A stretch of DNA of 64,000 bases, taken from Piliocolobus tephrosceles. Lineage: Eukaryota > Chordata > Mammalia > Primates > Cercopithecidae. The first letter of the stretch is position 1. The number at the start of each line of letters is the position of its first letter. The notes beneath the pieces were generated by a model. That model was not told the origin of the DNA. It worked only from the letters and a program-made list of their open reading frames with translations, and made no database searches. The position numbers and the translations under genes were made by a program. The stretch spans positions 23,562,172 through 23,626,171 of the forward strand of contig NC_045447.1 in assembly GCF_002776525.5 (NCBI RefSeq), in the 5' to 3' direction. Of this stretch, positions 10,991 through 23,086 are shown piece after piece.

Positions 10991-11524
10991 AACAAAAACC
11001 TTAAAACAAAAATGAGATTGAAGGATTCAGTGGTCACTATGATTATTTCTGTTTCAAAGATGTGTGGTGCTGGAGTGTGACTGACACCCTATAAGCATTT
11101 TATGGGCTATAAACATCTAGGAGGCTACTTTCAGAAGCTGGGCTTCTGTGGATATTAATTCTTGAAGATAATCTCTGAAATATGCCCAAAACACAAGAAA
11201 AGCTGGCTGACTTAAAAACACACTTTGAGAAAGAAATGAGCAGGATGGAAATGGGCCATTGGGATATCACCCAATAGTGATCAGTGCCCAGCCCTCACTT
11301 CTAAGCCTTTACATATGAAAAAATGAAGATCAATACATTCAAAAAGTCTTTTGTAAAATAGTACCAGAGAAGTCTAACAGCTAAATGGGGAATAAACGAA
11401 AGAAGGTAAGGACTAAACTGACTTGAGAGTTTTAGAGGAGTATGAATCATACTTAAATGTAAATGGTGAGTATTCATCTTGGATTCTCCCATTTATTCAC
11501 TCTGTGACATGGAGTGAGTGGACT
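10991..11524. other. Unassigned sequence
   Basis: Nothing recognised. Confidence 0.4.
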
Positions 11525-11688
11525 GACAAGGGCCAGCTTCATAAGTATGTGACCTGTGAAGTCACATAAAGCCCTATGCTTAGAAGGGTCTCATGCCTGA
11601 TTTTATGTTCTGCTACTGATATCTCGAAATGCTCAATAACTTTTTAACAAGGTCCCTGAAAATTATGTTGCCAGTCATGAGTATAACT
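11525..11688 (+). mobile_element. Possible old hAT-type DNA transposon fragment
   Basis: Begins 'agggccagcttcataagt', passes through 'gtgacctgtgaagtcacata' and 'acaaggtccctgaaaattat', and ends 'gttgccagtcatg', giving loosely inverted ends (agggccagc / gccagtcat). It resembles a recalled mammalian repeat with 'cagggccggc' ends. Family not named with confidence. Confidence 0.45.
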
Positions 11689-11699
11689 TTTCTAAAATT

Positions 11700-11835
11700 T
11701 GGCTTCTTTATCTACCAAGTGAGAAGGGTCATACTTACAGTTCAGGATTCCAGCAAGGATTAAGTGAGATAATTATGAAAGTTCCCAGTTAGCTCAGTGC
11801 ATGATATATTTGCTAAATAAATGGTTAAGTCTTGT
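11700..11835 (+). repeat. MIR SINE 3' part
   Basis: 'ttctttatctaccaagtgag' then 'ggattaagtgagataattat' and 'gctaaataaatgg' follow the MIR 3' half (cctcatctgtaaaatg, ggattaaatgagataat, caataaatg). Confidence 0.8.
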
Positions 11836-13439
11836 TCTCCGCCTTGATCCATTTCTCTACCCAAATCTAACTGTTCTTTTTAAAAGGAGCCATAAGATTA
11901 AGAGTGCTTTTTTTTTTTTTTTTTAATTTTCTCCTTAGTTTGTTTTCACAAACTAGAGCAGTCCAAATGTGGAAACATAAAACCATCTTGAATAAAAGCT
12001 GGTTTTGGCCAGCTCAGAAATACTAAATACAATAAAATCTCTCATGTGTTTACAGTTGGTGTTGGGGCCTTATATGAACTGATAGTTTTGATAAGGCTTT
12101 TGAGAATTTCAACAGACACTGCATTTCAAACAGGACAACACGCCCCCATCAATAATGAACGTTGAGTGTAACCCCCACACCCACCACTTGTCTTTTCTAG
12201 ACAAATAAGCCCTTAAATGGCCAATATTTTCCTTCAATAAATCTTCTAATGTTATGGAGAAAATGTGAGTTGTTACTATGGAAAAGTCACATCATTCATT
12301 TCCCTTGAACTCTCCATTCTCAACATATTAGTTTTTAAAGAATCCAAGTTCTTCAATTTCAGAAGATGCTTCCCTCTTTACCTCCTGCAGAAGAGGTTTT
12401 AGTGAATATCTTTTGTTGCTTGATTTCCTGTTTCCACTTATATATTTTTTATTTAAAGTTGACATTATCATTTTATAATTATGGCATATTATGCCTGAAA
12501 TGCGTGCAACGTAGCCAAGCAGACATGTCAAGTAGGCTATCACATATACATGTCTAAAATGCAAATGAAGAGTCTAGGCTGAAAATACAAACGTGGGTGT
12601 AGCTGAGAGAGGGGTGAGATCTTGAAAAGTTCAGCTGCCTGATAAAAAGACAGGAAGAGAGCACAAAAAGGGAGAGAAAGAAAAAAATAAGGGAGAGAGA
12701 AAGGAACAAAGCAGGAAAAAAAAGCCCTGGAAAAGACTTGCATTCTCTGAAGAAGGCAGTGGTATATGTGGAGAGAATGAGATAAAGTAGCCATAAAGGT
12801 AAGAGGAAAACCAGGCCAGTGTGGCATATTTAGAAAGATATGAAGGGAGGGGACTCAGAACACAGATGAAAGATTGAGGCTTTGAAAGTTTGAAGGATAC
12901 ACTGTGCCTTGTGGCAGGTAGCGAAAGAGAAAGAGAAGATGAAGTGAGAGACACAGCAACATATAAGCACTACAGTAAAAATCAGGACAAAGTACTACTA
13001 AGCACAAAAGGAAAAGGATTACTAAACGCCATGAGAAAGGGAAGAGAGGACAGGATTAGAGAAGCAACATAGACGACGAAATATTTGACCTACCTGTCAA
13101 AAGATTAGTGTGTGTTAAGCCAATATCTTTGCCAGATTAGGCAAACAAAAAGATCGTGTTGTGCAATATTTGGGACATAATTATACTACACTTTTATCTG
13201 TTGTTTATTTGAGGTTCAAATTATACTGAGAGCCCTGCATTTTATCTGACAACCCTTTAGGCAGAAAAGATAGGAAGAAAGCACTCCCGCAGAGGACAGA
13301 ACAAAATAAAAGCATGAGCCTTGGCAATGCATTCTTTATCCAGTAAATCCCAGATACCTTGCAATAAGCAGACTAGGAAGTTGTTGCAAATGATAAGGCT
13401 GCATATCATGGAATGAAAACATATGCTTGTTAAAAACCT
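11836..13439. other. Unassigned sequence with T-run and GA-rich patch
   Basis: Contains an 18-base T-run at about 11907-11924 and a purine-rich low-complexity stretch at 12640-12725 (repeated 'gggagaga', 'gaaagaaaa'). No exon seen. Short open frames overlapping the GA patch are composition artefacts. Confidence 0.5.
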
Positions 13440-13620
13440 CTCATGTGCCAGTCCCTCTTCCAGGCAATGTATATAAATCACTGAATTACAGAAAAATCAT
13501 AGATAAGGAAATAGAGGTTCAGAGAATAAAAACAACTTGCTGAAGGTCACACAGAAGGTCACTGGAACATTTGACAACTCCAATCCCTAGACCAAGTCTC
13601 CTTCCTCTGAACCAGTTTTT
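13440..13620 (-). repeat. MIR SINE
   Basis: Reverse MIR order: 'gataaggaaatagaggttca', 'aacttgctgaaggtcacaca', 'ggtcactgg', corresponding to the inverted 'gatgaggaaactgaggctca..ttgcccaaggtcacaca'. Confidence 0.82.
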
Positions 13621-14433
13621 ACACAATCATAATGAATCGCAGTTTCTCCCACTAGGACCAAGGAAGCATACACAAAGGTATGCTATGGTTTTCACTGAAG
13701 AGCACTCATATCTGGAGAAGTTGCCTTGTGATTATCTAAGTCTTCTTTCATAATTCTCTGGATACTTCAAAGAATAAAGTTGCCACCTTCAATGAAGCAT
13801 ATACACGCACATCTCCTTGTCTAAATGTTCACATTTCTCTGGACAGTTTTATCCTATTCACTATAAAACCAAACAACAACTTTGAAGACCTAAATACAAA
13901 TAAGTCCTTTAAATGTTTAAGCACTTTTTTCCCTCTTGAGATTTAGGCATGTGTATACTCATGGTTTCCAAGCCTTGGCCATTGCCTCAGGGAATAGGAC
14001 AGCTTGTTTTGGCTACAGTTTGGGGACAGTACAATTGAAACATTGCTTAAATAAATGACACAGAAGTCACTGGTGATATCATGGCTTTGCCATGAAGCTG
14101 TTGCAAATAAGTCCATTTAAGTCATTGAAAGAAATACTTAAAAAGTTGCCCTTTATCTTGGGCTTATGAGAAACTGGATTTTTATTATAACCCCATTATT
14201 TTAGATAACTTGACAATGAGCACAGTTTCACTTCACAGGTCACTTTCAAACATACATATTTAATGTTGAATGTTAACTATGTACCAAGAGCAGTTTGATG
14301 CTAGTAATTTCAGAATGAATTAAATATTATCCCTGATATTCCTCTTTTTCCTCATGATCTGTTTTTTGCTCCACTAAATTCACCCTATAATTTTTGTGGC
14401 TTTTATCACTGAAAGACAAGTTATAGTTTGGAT
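13621..14433. other. Unassigned sequence
   Basis: Nothing recognised. Confidence 0.4.
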
Positions 14434-14448
14434 GAAATATCCCTTAGC

Positions 14449-14755
14449 GGGCCGGGCGCAGTGGCTCAAGCCTGTAATCCCAGCACTTTGGGAGGCTGAG
14501 ACGGGTGGATCATGAGGTCAGGAGATCGAGACCATCCTGGCTAACACGGTGAAACCCCGTCTCTACTAAAAAAAATACAAAAAAACTAGCCGGGCGAGGT
14601 GGTGGGCGCCTGTAGTCCCAGCTACTCCGGAGGCTGAGGCAGGAGAATGGCGCGAACCCGGGAGGCGGAGCTTGCAGTGAGCTGAGATCCGGCCACTGCA
14701 CTCCAGCCCAGGAGACACAGCAAGACTCTGTCTCAAAAGAAAAAAAAAAAAAAAA
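14449..14755 (+). mobile_element. AluYR-type SINE, intact, with perfect 15-base target duplication
   Basis: Full-length plus-strand Alu ('gggccgggcgcagtggctca', 'gctcaagcctgtaatccc', 'gatccggccactgcactcc'). These are hallmarks of the AluYR lineage specific to Old World monkeys. Its A tail is interrupted once by G. The target duplication 'gaaatatcccttagc' is identical on both sides (14434-14448, 14756-14770), showing a recent insertion. Removal of the Alu and one duplication copy would restore the empty site. Confidence 0.97.
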
Positions 14756-15029
14756 GAAATATCCCTTAGCTACCAAATTTTAGGAACTCCAGGAAAGTTC
14801 CATATGAGTCCTAGGCTTCCTTGAAGATAGTGAAGAGATAGCTGAGTGAAGAGATAATTTCGAGGTAACATTTTTCTAAATTCTGTGACCAAAATAAGGG
14901 TCTCCAAGAATTGTTTTAGCGTGTGGGCATAATTAGGTGATTATTATCATCATAATGATTTTTTAAATGTCTGGAATATTTTATAGAGTGTTTTGATAAA
15001 GATAATAAGAGCAAGTTGGGGTGGGGCCC

Positions 15030-15200
15030 TGAAGAAGAGCTCCTGATTCAGGCTAGGACAGAGTAGGGTGAGAATGTATGGTAAGCAAATCTTCTGGAAA
15101 GAGGCAATGCCTGAAGAATCATGGAAGATGACTTCAAAGAAGGAACAAAGAGTGAAAATTCCAGGTAGCGATAATCCCGTAGACAGAGGCGTAAAAACAG
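15030..15200 (-). repeat. L2 LINE fragment
   Basis: 'cttctggaaagaggcaatgc' followed by 'ctgaagaatcatggaag' and 'aaaattccaggtagcgataa' follows the inverted L2 3' region (ttcctggaggaggtgac, cttgaaggatgagtagga, attccaggcagagggaa). Confidence 0.6.
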
Positions 15201-15234
15201 GAGGATGTTTTTAAGGTTCTCCAAGGCCAACTCC

Positions 15235-15375
15235 ACCATTCTACAGATGGAATTACTGGCCACCAGAGAGGGGATGTGTGAGTGGGATACTTGCCTAATG
15301 TTTTAAAGAAACTGTCAGAGCAGGGACCAGAACACTAGCTCCCTGACTTCAAATCACTGGTTTTCCATACCAGTG
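15235..15375 (-). repeat. MIR SINE, diverged
   Basis: 'caccattctacagatggaat', 'gatacttgcctaatg' and 'agcagggaccagaacactag' follow the inverted MIR core. Confidence 0.6.
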
Positions 15376-15839
15376 TGAGATCTTTGTTCTTCATGTTTAG
15401 ACTACATTTCAAGACCTTAATGCTGGTCAAAGTTCTTATAAACATTCCGGTTATCCCATGCAAAATTCCTCACCACAGGTTGTATGAGATGTCCAAGACC
15501 ACCCTCTTTGCTAAATGAAAGATTAATTGAAGTTTGTTGTGGGATGAACAAACTGTGGAATGTCTCTGACTTTCTGACAAGGATGGGTCCTACTTACTGT
15601 TATTCTGAAAAATTCTTTTGAGCAAATTTAAATTGACCCAAGCAGGAAATCTGACTGTACCTAGCTACTTTCTTTCTTTCTTTCTCTGTTTACTCCTCTG
15701 CTACCTCATCCTCAAAGTTTTGTTGATCTTGTCACTTAAAGACAATTTATGTTTTGAGGGATTATCCAATTTAGTTACCATATTGCATAAACTTTAAGAG
15801 TTGCATTTGAGTTCTAACCTTCTTTGAGCCTAGGTTAAG
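15376..15839. other. Unassigned sequence with short (CTTT)n
   Basis: A (CTTT)n run of about five units lies at 15667-15686; otherwise nothing recognised. Confidence 0.5.
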
Positions 15840-15975
15840 AATGCTAGAAGTAGCTTGTTTGACCTTGAACAAACTGCTTCTTTGGTTTCAGTTTTCTTAT
15901 CTGTCCAGTGAGAGGGATTGATCTGGCTAGATGTTCAGATTCCTCCCAACCCTAAAGTTTAATATTTTGTTTTTA
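15840..15975 (+). repeat. MIR SINE
   Basis: 'tttgaccttgaacaaactgc', 'tggtttcagttttcttatct' and 'agattcctcccaaccctaaa' follow MIR in the plus direction. Confidence 0.78.
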
Positions 15976-16236
15976 TAAGTTACTAGCAGAAATATTGAGT
16001 TTCTTACAACTTGTTTTCAAAACCTAAATATTTTTCAGAAGTTTGATTTAAGAAAGAGCTTATTTCCCAAACACAAACTTGTTAATGGCTTGGACAATGT
16101 TTCCCCTGATTCCTTTTGAAAAAATAGCTTTATTCTACCTCTTGAAGTTCTGTTTCTTCTTGCATGGCTTCCTATTTTTGTCCCTGGGTGATTTTTTTAA
16201 ATGTTGGTCTCTGTGGTCAAACAAAAACAAAAATAA

Positions 16237-16560
16237 GGCCAGGCGTGGTGGCTCACACTTGTAATCCCAGCACTTTGGGAGGCCGTGGCAAGCAGAAAAC
16301 TTGAGGTCAGGAGTTCGAGACCAACCTGGCCAACATGAAGAAACCCCATCTCTGCTAAAAATACAAAAATTAACCAGGCGTGGTGGTGGGCACCTAGTAA
16401 TCCCAGGTACTTGGGAGGCTGAGGCAGGAGAATCACTTGAACCCAGGAAGCAGAGGTTGCAGTGAGCCAAGTTAGCACCACTGTACTCCAGCCTGGGCAA
16501 CACAGTGAGACTTTGTCTCAAAAAGTAAATAAATAAATAAGTAAACAAATAAAACAAAAA
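16237..16560 (+). mobile_element. AluS-like SINE
   Basis: Plus-strand Alu ('ggccaggcgtggtggctcac', 'gttcgagaccaacctggcc') with a complex (TAAA)/(AAAC) tail from about 16520. 'cacctagtaatcccag' carries a one-base insertion. Confidence 0.95.
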
Positions 16561-16994
16561 AACCCAAACAAAATCTCTACAGTTCTGTGGAAGGAAGCCC
16601 ACTATAAAACAATTCCTCAATTTCCCAAGAATAGTTTGTAGTAGTTCCCCCTTATTATCTTATGAAAAGAATTCCAAGTAAGCACAGGCTAAAGATATAA
16701 GGGTGTAATCTATATATTTTGGGGAATTACTGTAAAATGGATTTTTTTTTCTTCTCTAATCTTTAAATGTAGCAAGGACATTTCCATTTTGTTCCAAAGC
16801 CAGGTGGTGAGAATGTGAACATCTCTTCATTCTTGAGCTGTAAGATTACCACTATGCTTTGGAGAATTGGTAACACACTTAAATAAGCTCCCTCAGATGG
16901 AAAGAAACCCTGCTTTTCCAATGGAAAAATCAGGAAATTCTGGGAAAATACCCACAGTAATCTACTGTACATGCATGTTATAGCATAGTGGTGA
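16561..16994. other. Unassigned sequence
   Basis: Nothing recognised apart from a 9-base T-run at 16742. Confidence 0.4.
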
Positions 16995-17330
16995 CTAATT
17001 TCTTCAATCTTAGTGCCTCTAACTTCTTACTTTTTCCTTATGCTCCTGTAGTAATGTTCTGCATAGAGCTCCCCAGATACCCTATCATGTGCCATGTTTC
17101 TGTCCAAGGAGACATGGCAAATAATAGGAACTCTGTTCTATCTTCCAGGGATGACCCTTCACCAACTGCTCATCCTGGCACAACCTGGAAGAGCTGTTTC
17201 AGATCACTCCTTCTTAGAATCCTTCCCTGACATCCATGAATTGAGTTATTGTCCGAGCCCCCACTCCTGTTATAACAGTTCTTACATTGTACTTCTAAGT
17301 ACGTTTAAGCATCTAGTAGCCTAGTGGAAT
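16995..17330 (+). repeat. L2/CR1-type LINE fragment, diverged
   Basis: 'tgctcctgtagtaatgttct', 'ctcatcctggcacaacctgg' and 'ccttccctgacatcc' follow the order of the L2 3' region (tgttccctctgcctggaatg, cttcctcatcctggaagac, ccttccctgac). Overlapping short open frames are by-products. Confidence 0.55.
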
Positions 17331-17734
17331 CTCCATTTGATTCATCAACAAATGAAAACAGCAAACAAACCAAACAACAACAAACTCAGCATATGCCTCA
17401 CCAGGCTCTGAAGAGCACTGGATGTTAACAGCTAGTTAGGTAAACCCTATCTAGGTAAATATATCTTCCAATCACAGAAATGAGCATGATGAATACCTTT
17501 AAGACATGTTGAAAAGATTAATAAGTTAATTTTATCTAGAATAAGATGAAATGTTTTGAGAGAGTATGACATTTTTGTTGGATAATTTAAGAAGACATAG
17601 ATTTACCTCCATTCAAGGGGTGTCAGAGTTCATTTCAGAGATAGGTAAGTTGTTCCTAATTAAAAATGTCATGCAGGGTAAAAAGAATATCATAACTTTC
17701 TATTTATTTCAGGATACCCTATACTAGGTAGGAG
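17331..17734. other. Unassigned sequence
   Basis: Nothing recognised. Confidence 0.4.
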
Positions 17735-17865
17735 AAAGAGAATTCTGGACCAAGAGTCAGAAGTCTTGAGTTCAAATCCTAGCTCTGCCACTTAATACCA
17801 TGTTTGACCCAGCTTCCTCACTAGTAGAAAAGATATAAATAATAAAACACCTAAAATAAGGGGGA
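17735..17865 (+). repeat. MIR SINE
   Basis: A good MIR core: 'aagagtcagaagtcttgagt', 'tcaaatcctagctctgccac', then a shortened region to 'agcttcctcactagtag'. Confidence 0.9.
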
Positions 17866-18494
17866 AAATCCAAATGTCATATGCATTTGAGAGCTGAATT
17901 TTCAAATGCAGAATTTCAAGGTACCAGGGGCTTGGAAGAAAAGGTAAGAGAAATTTTCTTGGATAGAGAAAGTCACGAGCCTTTATAATACATTGCATTT
18001 GTGTAGGCAGAAAGTAGGAATATGCAGATACAAGACATAAGATTGGGAGTGGGCCAAGGCCTTGGTATTTGAGAACAGTGGGACTGTACAAAAGTGTTCA
18101 CATTGGGAAGGTGAAGGCCTATTTAAATGGAAAAGACAGGGGCTTGAAGCCAGGCTAAGGCATTCATTTGATATTTCATCTTCAATACACCAGTTGATTT
18201 CATACATTCCAAATGCCAGTTATGAGACAAGCACAAGATGCTGAGTGTGAGGGTTAGAACAAGGACAAACAGTGGGAACACAAGAATAAATCAGATGATT
18301 TTCCTGTCTCCCACGTATCTCACAATCCAAGGTGACAATGTAATTGTCAGGTTTTCAGGAAATATTTTGATGTTTTTCCCAGGCTTAATCTCAGTCCATA
18401 GCCGTTCTTCAATTAATTTGTGTGAACTAAATATTTCAGCAAATGACTAAATTAAGATATAGCTATCCGTCAGAGTCCAAAGTGTTAAGTGAAC
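17866..18494. other. Unassigned sequence
   Basis: Nothing recognised. Confidence 0.4.
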
Positions 18495-18745
18495 CAAAAT
18501 TTTAATAGCAATTTTAAAACTCTTTTCCATTTACAAAGAATTTTTTCATCCTCTGCCTTATATAATTCCCAGAAAGCCCTATAAAGTAAGAGGTTTCTTT
18601 TTTTAATCAGACCCATTTATCACATAATGTAATTGAGAATCTAAAAAAGTTATATAATTTATTCATCACCCAGCCATGAATTGCAAACTGGAAACCCAGT
18701 CCTCTAATTTTAAATCCGTTTTCCTTTTTATCAGTCTCTCTGTAG
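18495..18745 (-). repeat. MIR SINE
   Basis: Inverted MIR: 'cttttccatttacaaag', 'agccctataaagtaagaggt', 'acccagccatgaattgcaaa' and 'acccagtcctctaatttt' appear in the expected reverse order. Confidence 0.72.
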
Positions 18746-19469
18746 CAGTTAACAGTATGCATCCCCAAAAGGCAGTTTATAGAGGAATTGAGTCCTGCAG
18801 TAGTCTCTGTAAGGAGATACAAAAGCAGAAGAAAACACAGAAACTCACAAATCAATGAGATCACCCATGAAAGGGTTGCTCAATCACCCCTGTTGCCAAA
18901 CAGATGGGCAGGTGATTTTGCTCCTCTGTAGCAGATTGATATATCTTGCAGAAGCTTAAATAACTTCTTGATGTAGACCCTGTTCATGGTTCCCATGGAG
19001 TCATTCACTTGTTCATTTATGTACTCATTTATTCAGGATGTCTACCAGCATAGTGGACTGAAAGAATGATCTCAGCCTGTCTGTGCAGCTGACCTTGGAA
19101 TGAGATCTGGCAGGTATTTGCTTTCCTGTAACTGTGGGTCAGGAGGCCTAGGAGACAGCATATCAGAGAGTTGTGGGTCAAGAAGACCATCCTAGGTGTA
19201 AGATGGTCCCTCCTGAGGCAAGTACCTGGGCCATCCATGTGTCTGTCTGCCTGTCCCAAGCCTTCTCCAGCTCAGGTTACTGTGCCTGACTCTTTTCAGT
19301 TCAGGAGATGAGAAAATCAGCTCAGATTTCACCTTCCTTGAACTGAGCAGAGTCATTTCACATACCATGTAAATTCAATCAAATCTCTAAAAAGATCAAC
19401 TGCTTTCCAATTCAGACATGTAAGTCCCAAAATGACATGTTAATTCTAAGGGAAATAGAGACTTTGAGT
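18746..19469. other. Unassigned sequence
   Basis: Nothing recognised. It is rather GC-richer between about 19030 and 19300. Confidence 0.4.
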
Positions 19470-19620
19470 TCAGAGAACACAGGGCCAAATCTCAATACCA
19501 AATTTGTTATATGAACTTTAACAAACTATTTAAAGGCTCCAAGGTTTAGTTTTCTTAACTGAAAAATTGAGAAGATATTTACTACACAAGATAGTTGGGG
19601 GTATTACATGGGAAATCATA
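19470..19620 (+). repeat. MIR SINE
   Basis: 'tatgaactttaacaaactat' and 'ccaaggtttagttttcttaa' match a decayed MIR core. Only about 5 bases separate it from an inverted MIR downstream. Confidence 0.65.
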
Positions 19621-19624
19621 AAGA

Positions 19625-19815
19625 ATAATAATAGCATATCCATTTGTTGTGTGCTAAGTCCTGACCTAATTATAATTTCTAGTGGAATCATCAAAGAAAT
19701 CATTTAACTGGTAAACTTCAGAATTGAAGGATGATAGGAAGCAGATAAGTGGCAGAATTCAGAGTCCAGAATCAAACCTGGGTGGATCTGACTCTACATT
19801 CCTGCCTTTCAGTTT
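19625..19815 (-). repeat. MIR SINE, inverted relative to its neighbour
   Basis: 'cagataagtggcagaattca', 'atcaaacctgggtggatctg' and 'actctacattcctgcc' follow the inverted MIR sequence (ggcagagc, ttcgaacccaggtctg, actccaa). It lies head-on to the plus-strand MIR at 19470-19620. Confidence 0.75.
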
Positions 19816-22800
19816 GATATTATATTATCTCCGTGTTGTATTCTTTTGCTATTTTGCTATTCTTTTCCAGCTCCCTTTCTCTACCTTTTCTTTCTGCATC
19901 AATTAAAATGTCATTTGGCCCACTTATACCAGAAGACACTTGGACTTTTCATCTGAATCCAGTGTAGCCCAACACCAACATTTCATAGTTCTGCTATCAG
20001 TGAATCACTTAACTCAAGTAATGTTACATATTTGGCACCAAGTGTTAATTTTTATTTCTTTACAACTGACTCCAAATTAAAGGCTATCTGAGTCTTTTGC
20101 CTGTGGATATCAGCAGCTGACTGGTATAACACTAAGAGCTATGGAGTATGTAGGCAGGTAGACAGTCTCCCTCTAATGGAGAGGATGAGCAAGTACTGGA
20201 GCATGTGGCCACAGGAGGGGTCAGATGGTATCTAGAATGCTCACTGCAGCTTGCACGTGCGTAGCTGGTAGTAGTATTTTCCAACTACTCTCATTCCTCT
20301 AGACTTGGTCCACAAATGAGCAAAGGTCTAAGCAGACACCAATAGCAGTCTACTCTCTGATACACAATTAAAAAAGAATGGAAACCACCTCTCTATTCCT
20401 TTACCCATATTTGAAAGAGCAAGTGGAAACCAGCCTGTGAATGTGAACTCTTTAGGTACAGTTCCTCCAGCCAGAATGACTGTGATGACACTTCACATCT
20501 GTTATAACCCTTCTGCCAAATCCTGGGAACTGCAGTCCCCGATGCTTTTTCAACACCTTGTATACAGAAAAGTTCATGTCTACCTTTCCCAGAATGTGAA
20601 TCATCAGCCCTTGGTACATCCTTTCTTTTTACCGAAGAAATTGGTCTTAAATAATTTCATCATCTTTCCATGCATCCAGACTCACTTTCTCACTTAAAAG
20701 GTGAGAGACAGTGGAGAACAGATACAAGTGCTTTAGGATAAGGGACTGACAAGGACTGGATGTGGAGTCAATCAGAACCAGGCTGCCTGGGGTTGATAGT
20801 TTCTATCCCACAGGCCTCAGGATGTCCTGCTTTTCCTTTGCCTGAAATGCTGTTTATTTCTTTCTCATTCACTAATTTTATTATTCTCCTACCTTTGGCA
20901 TATAAGGTGCTCAGGTAAAATAAGATTACAGTCCAATCATTGCTAGCTTAGTTTCTAACATGCTGAAGGTAAGTCCTTTATGCTACTGTGCACAGGAAAT
21001 TCTGGTGTTTTCCACAATGTGACCTATGACGGTACTCACCACCACAAGCTTTAAAATGCTGTAATTCATAGTGGCAGAACTGTGGTTCATGGTTGTGTGG
21101 CCCAAGCACATTTAAAATGCTACTTTGTAGTAGAAAATGTGAAAGTGGTGTCAAACTTTGGAGATAGAATTTTGAGCCTAGGAAAGTAATTTCAGTTTTA
21201 GAATCCTCAAGAGACTCTGTGGATAACGTTCCCCTGCCATTTTTAGTAAATATACATCAATTTATCTACAATTGATATATTTCATAACAATCACTGTAAA
21301 TCAATACAGGATTTAGTTTAAGAAAGTATAGTATAGACAGGATAAAGCAGCCAATTACTGTATAAAGCATTGAGACAGGTGTTTGTAACTGTGATCTAAT
21401 TTAACTTTCATCATGATCTATTGAAAAGATATTTCCTCTACCAACGTGGAAATAGGCTTGAAGAAAGGAAACTATTTGCTTGAAATAACCCTTGTCTATC
21501 AGATCAGAAAACCTATGCTTCTGCCATTTAATAAGATCCAGTATTGGATGATGGCTTTTCTCAAGACCCTCTGCTTTTTCAAGGCCCTTGAATTTATAGC
21601 TCCTTGTTGAGAACAATAGGGAGGCAGAAAGTTGGACTGTTTTCCACATGAATACTGTCAGGTAGGGAAGTCACCAGCCAATCTGAAAACAGAAATGGGC
21701 TTATCTCAAGCAAGCCCACCCCTTGGGCAAAGTGCAGAGGCTTGATCCAATGTATTCTTTGATGGTTTCCACCCCCTTGATGGTTGGGTAAGTCTCTTGT
21801 CAAAAAGATAACTAGGCACCATGAACACTAGATGTGACTGTCTCTGGAGCCTGAAATTAGTAACCACCCAGTGAACAGCACACCTCAGTGGCTACTCCAA
21901 ACAGGATTCAGAGGCAAGGGAAGTGGGACGGGTCCTCCAAGACTGAAGGACGCCAGCATGCCCCACACGGTCCTGTTCTAGCTCTCCCACTCCCATTTCA
22001 GCCAGCATACTCATGCATACAAACTCACCGTCAGCTAGGGTGTCTCTTAATGTTAGTCTTCTGAGGCGCCACATGAGGAGGGGCTTGGCAGTTCTCTCTC
22101 CCTTGTTCTTGGTTGCTAGAGCATTGAACCCTGCCCCTGGTGTCCAATTTGTTCTCCCTCCATAACCATGTGAGCTCTGGACTTTGGAAACAAGAGTATT
22201 AACTTTAAATGGGTGTGTATTTATTTGTACATGTGTTTTGCTGTTTTGTCTTCCCTAAAATTCACGAGGTTGAGCAATTTATTGGACAATGCTGGTACCC
22301 TTGTTCAGAGCCAAATGGCTCTAAAGGGTTTATATGTATATTAAATCTACATGGCCTAGATTTTTAATTTGGGTTTTGAAATCCATTACTGTCTGGGCTC
22401 TGTATATAAGAGAAGAAGTGGAGGAAAAATAAAATATGGTTACCTACTGACATAGACCTTTTTTCAGGTCAAATAGACAGGGTAAGTACCAAAAGGCAAT
22501 ACTACGTGCTCGGTTCTACAGGTACAAGTACAATGTCGGAAGAGACTCTCGTTCAAGACAAATGACTTTCTGCCTATCTGTGATACAAGAGGTGGGGGAA
22601 GTTTTGCTAGCAATAGGAGCTCACTGTCTTACTACACAAAAGAACAAGGTCAAGCTTTACATGTGTAATAGTTGTGAGTGAAGAGGCAGAAGTATTGTGA
22701 AAAATGTCTCTGGAGACCTTACAGATCAGACAATTCAGCATCCCAATTTGACAGATAAAACAACTAGGCATCTGCACCAAAAGACAAATAAAGTGATCTA

Positions 22801-23070
22801 AAAAAGTCAAGCACCCATATATGAAAATATAATTAACCCCTTCCCCCATTAACACATTCAGTCACTCAATGTACTATGTTAGTTGACCAAGTACTGATCC
22901 ATGTACTGATGGGATCCTATAGCAAGTAAAACTGATACAATTCTTAGACATGTGTCTTAGATATTAGTAGGAAAAAAAGGCAATTAAAAGCAAACAAATG
23001 AATAATCACTATGAAGGACACAAAGAAAAACAGTGCGCTGAGAGAGAATACTGGAGTTGAAGTAAATCTC
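19816..23070. other. Largest repeat-poor stretch, unassigned
   Basis: Over 3 kb with no Alu, L1, MIR or LTR that I can recognise. A slightly GC-richer patch with several CpGs lies at 21900-22090. No open frame is longer than about 86 codons, and none starts or ends at convincing splice sites with a recognisable protein. It could hold conserved regulatory sequence or unnamed old repeats. Confidence 0.5.
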
Positions 23071-23086
23071 CCTATGAAGGAGTATT

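Noticed and set aside
12640..12725. GA-rich patch as a functional purine tract or triplex site
   Set aside because: Imperfect low-complexity composition without mirror symmetry.
16135..16620. 161-codon minus-strand open frame
   Set aside because: It is mostly Alu antisense translation (Alu 16237-16560) with a poly-tail extension. No gene evidence.
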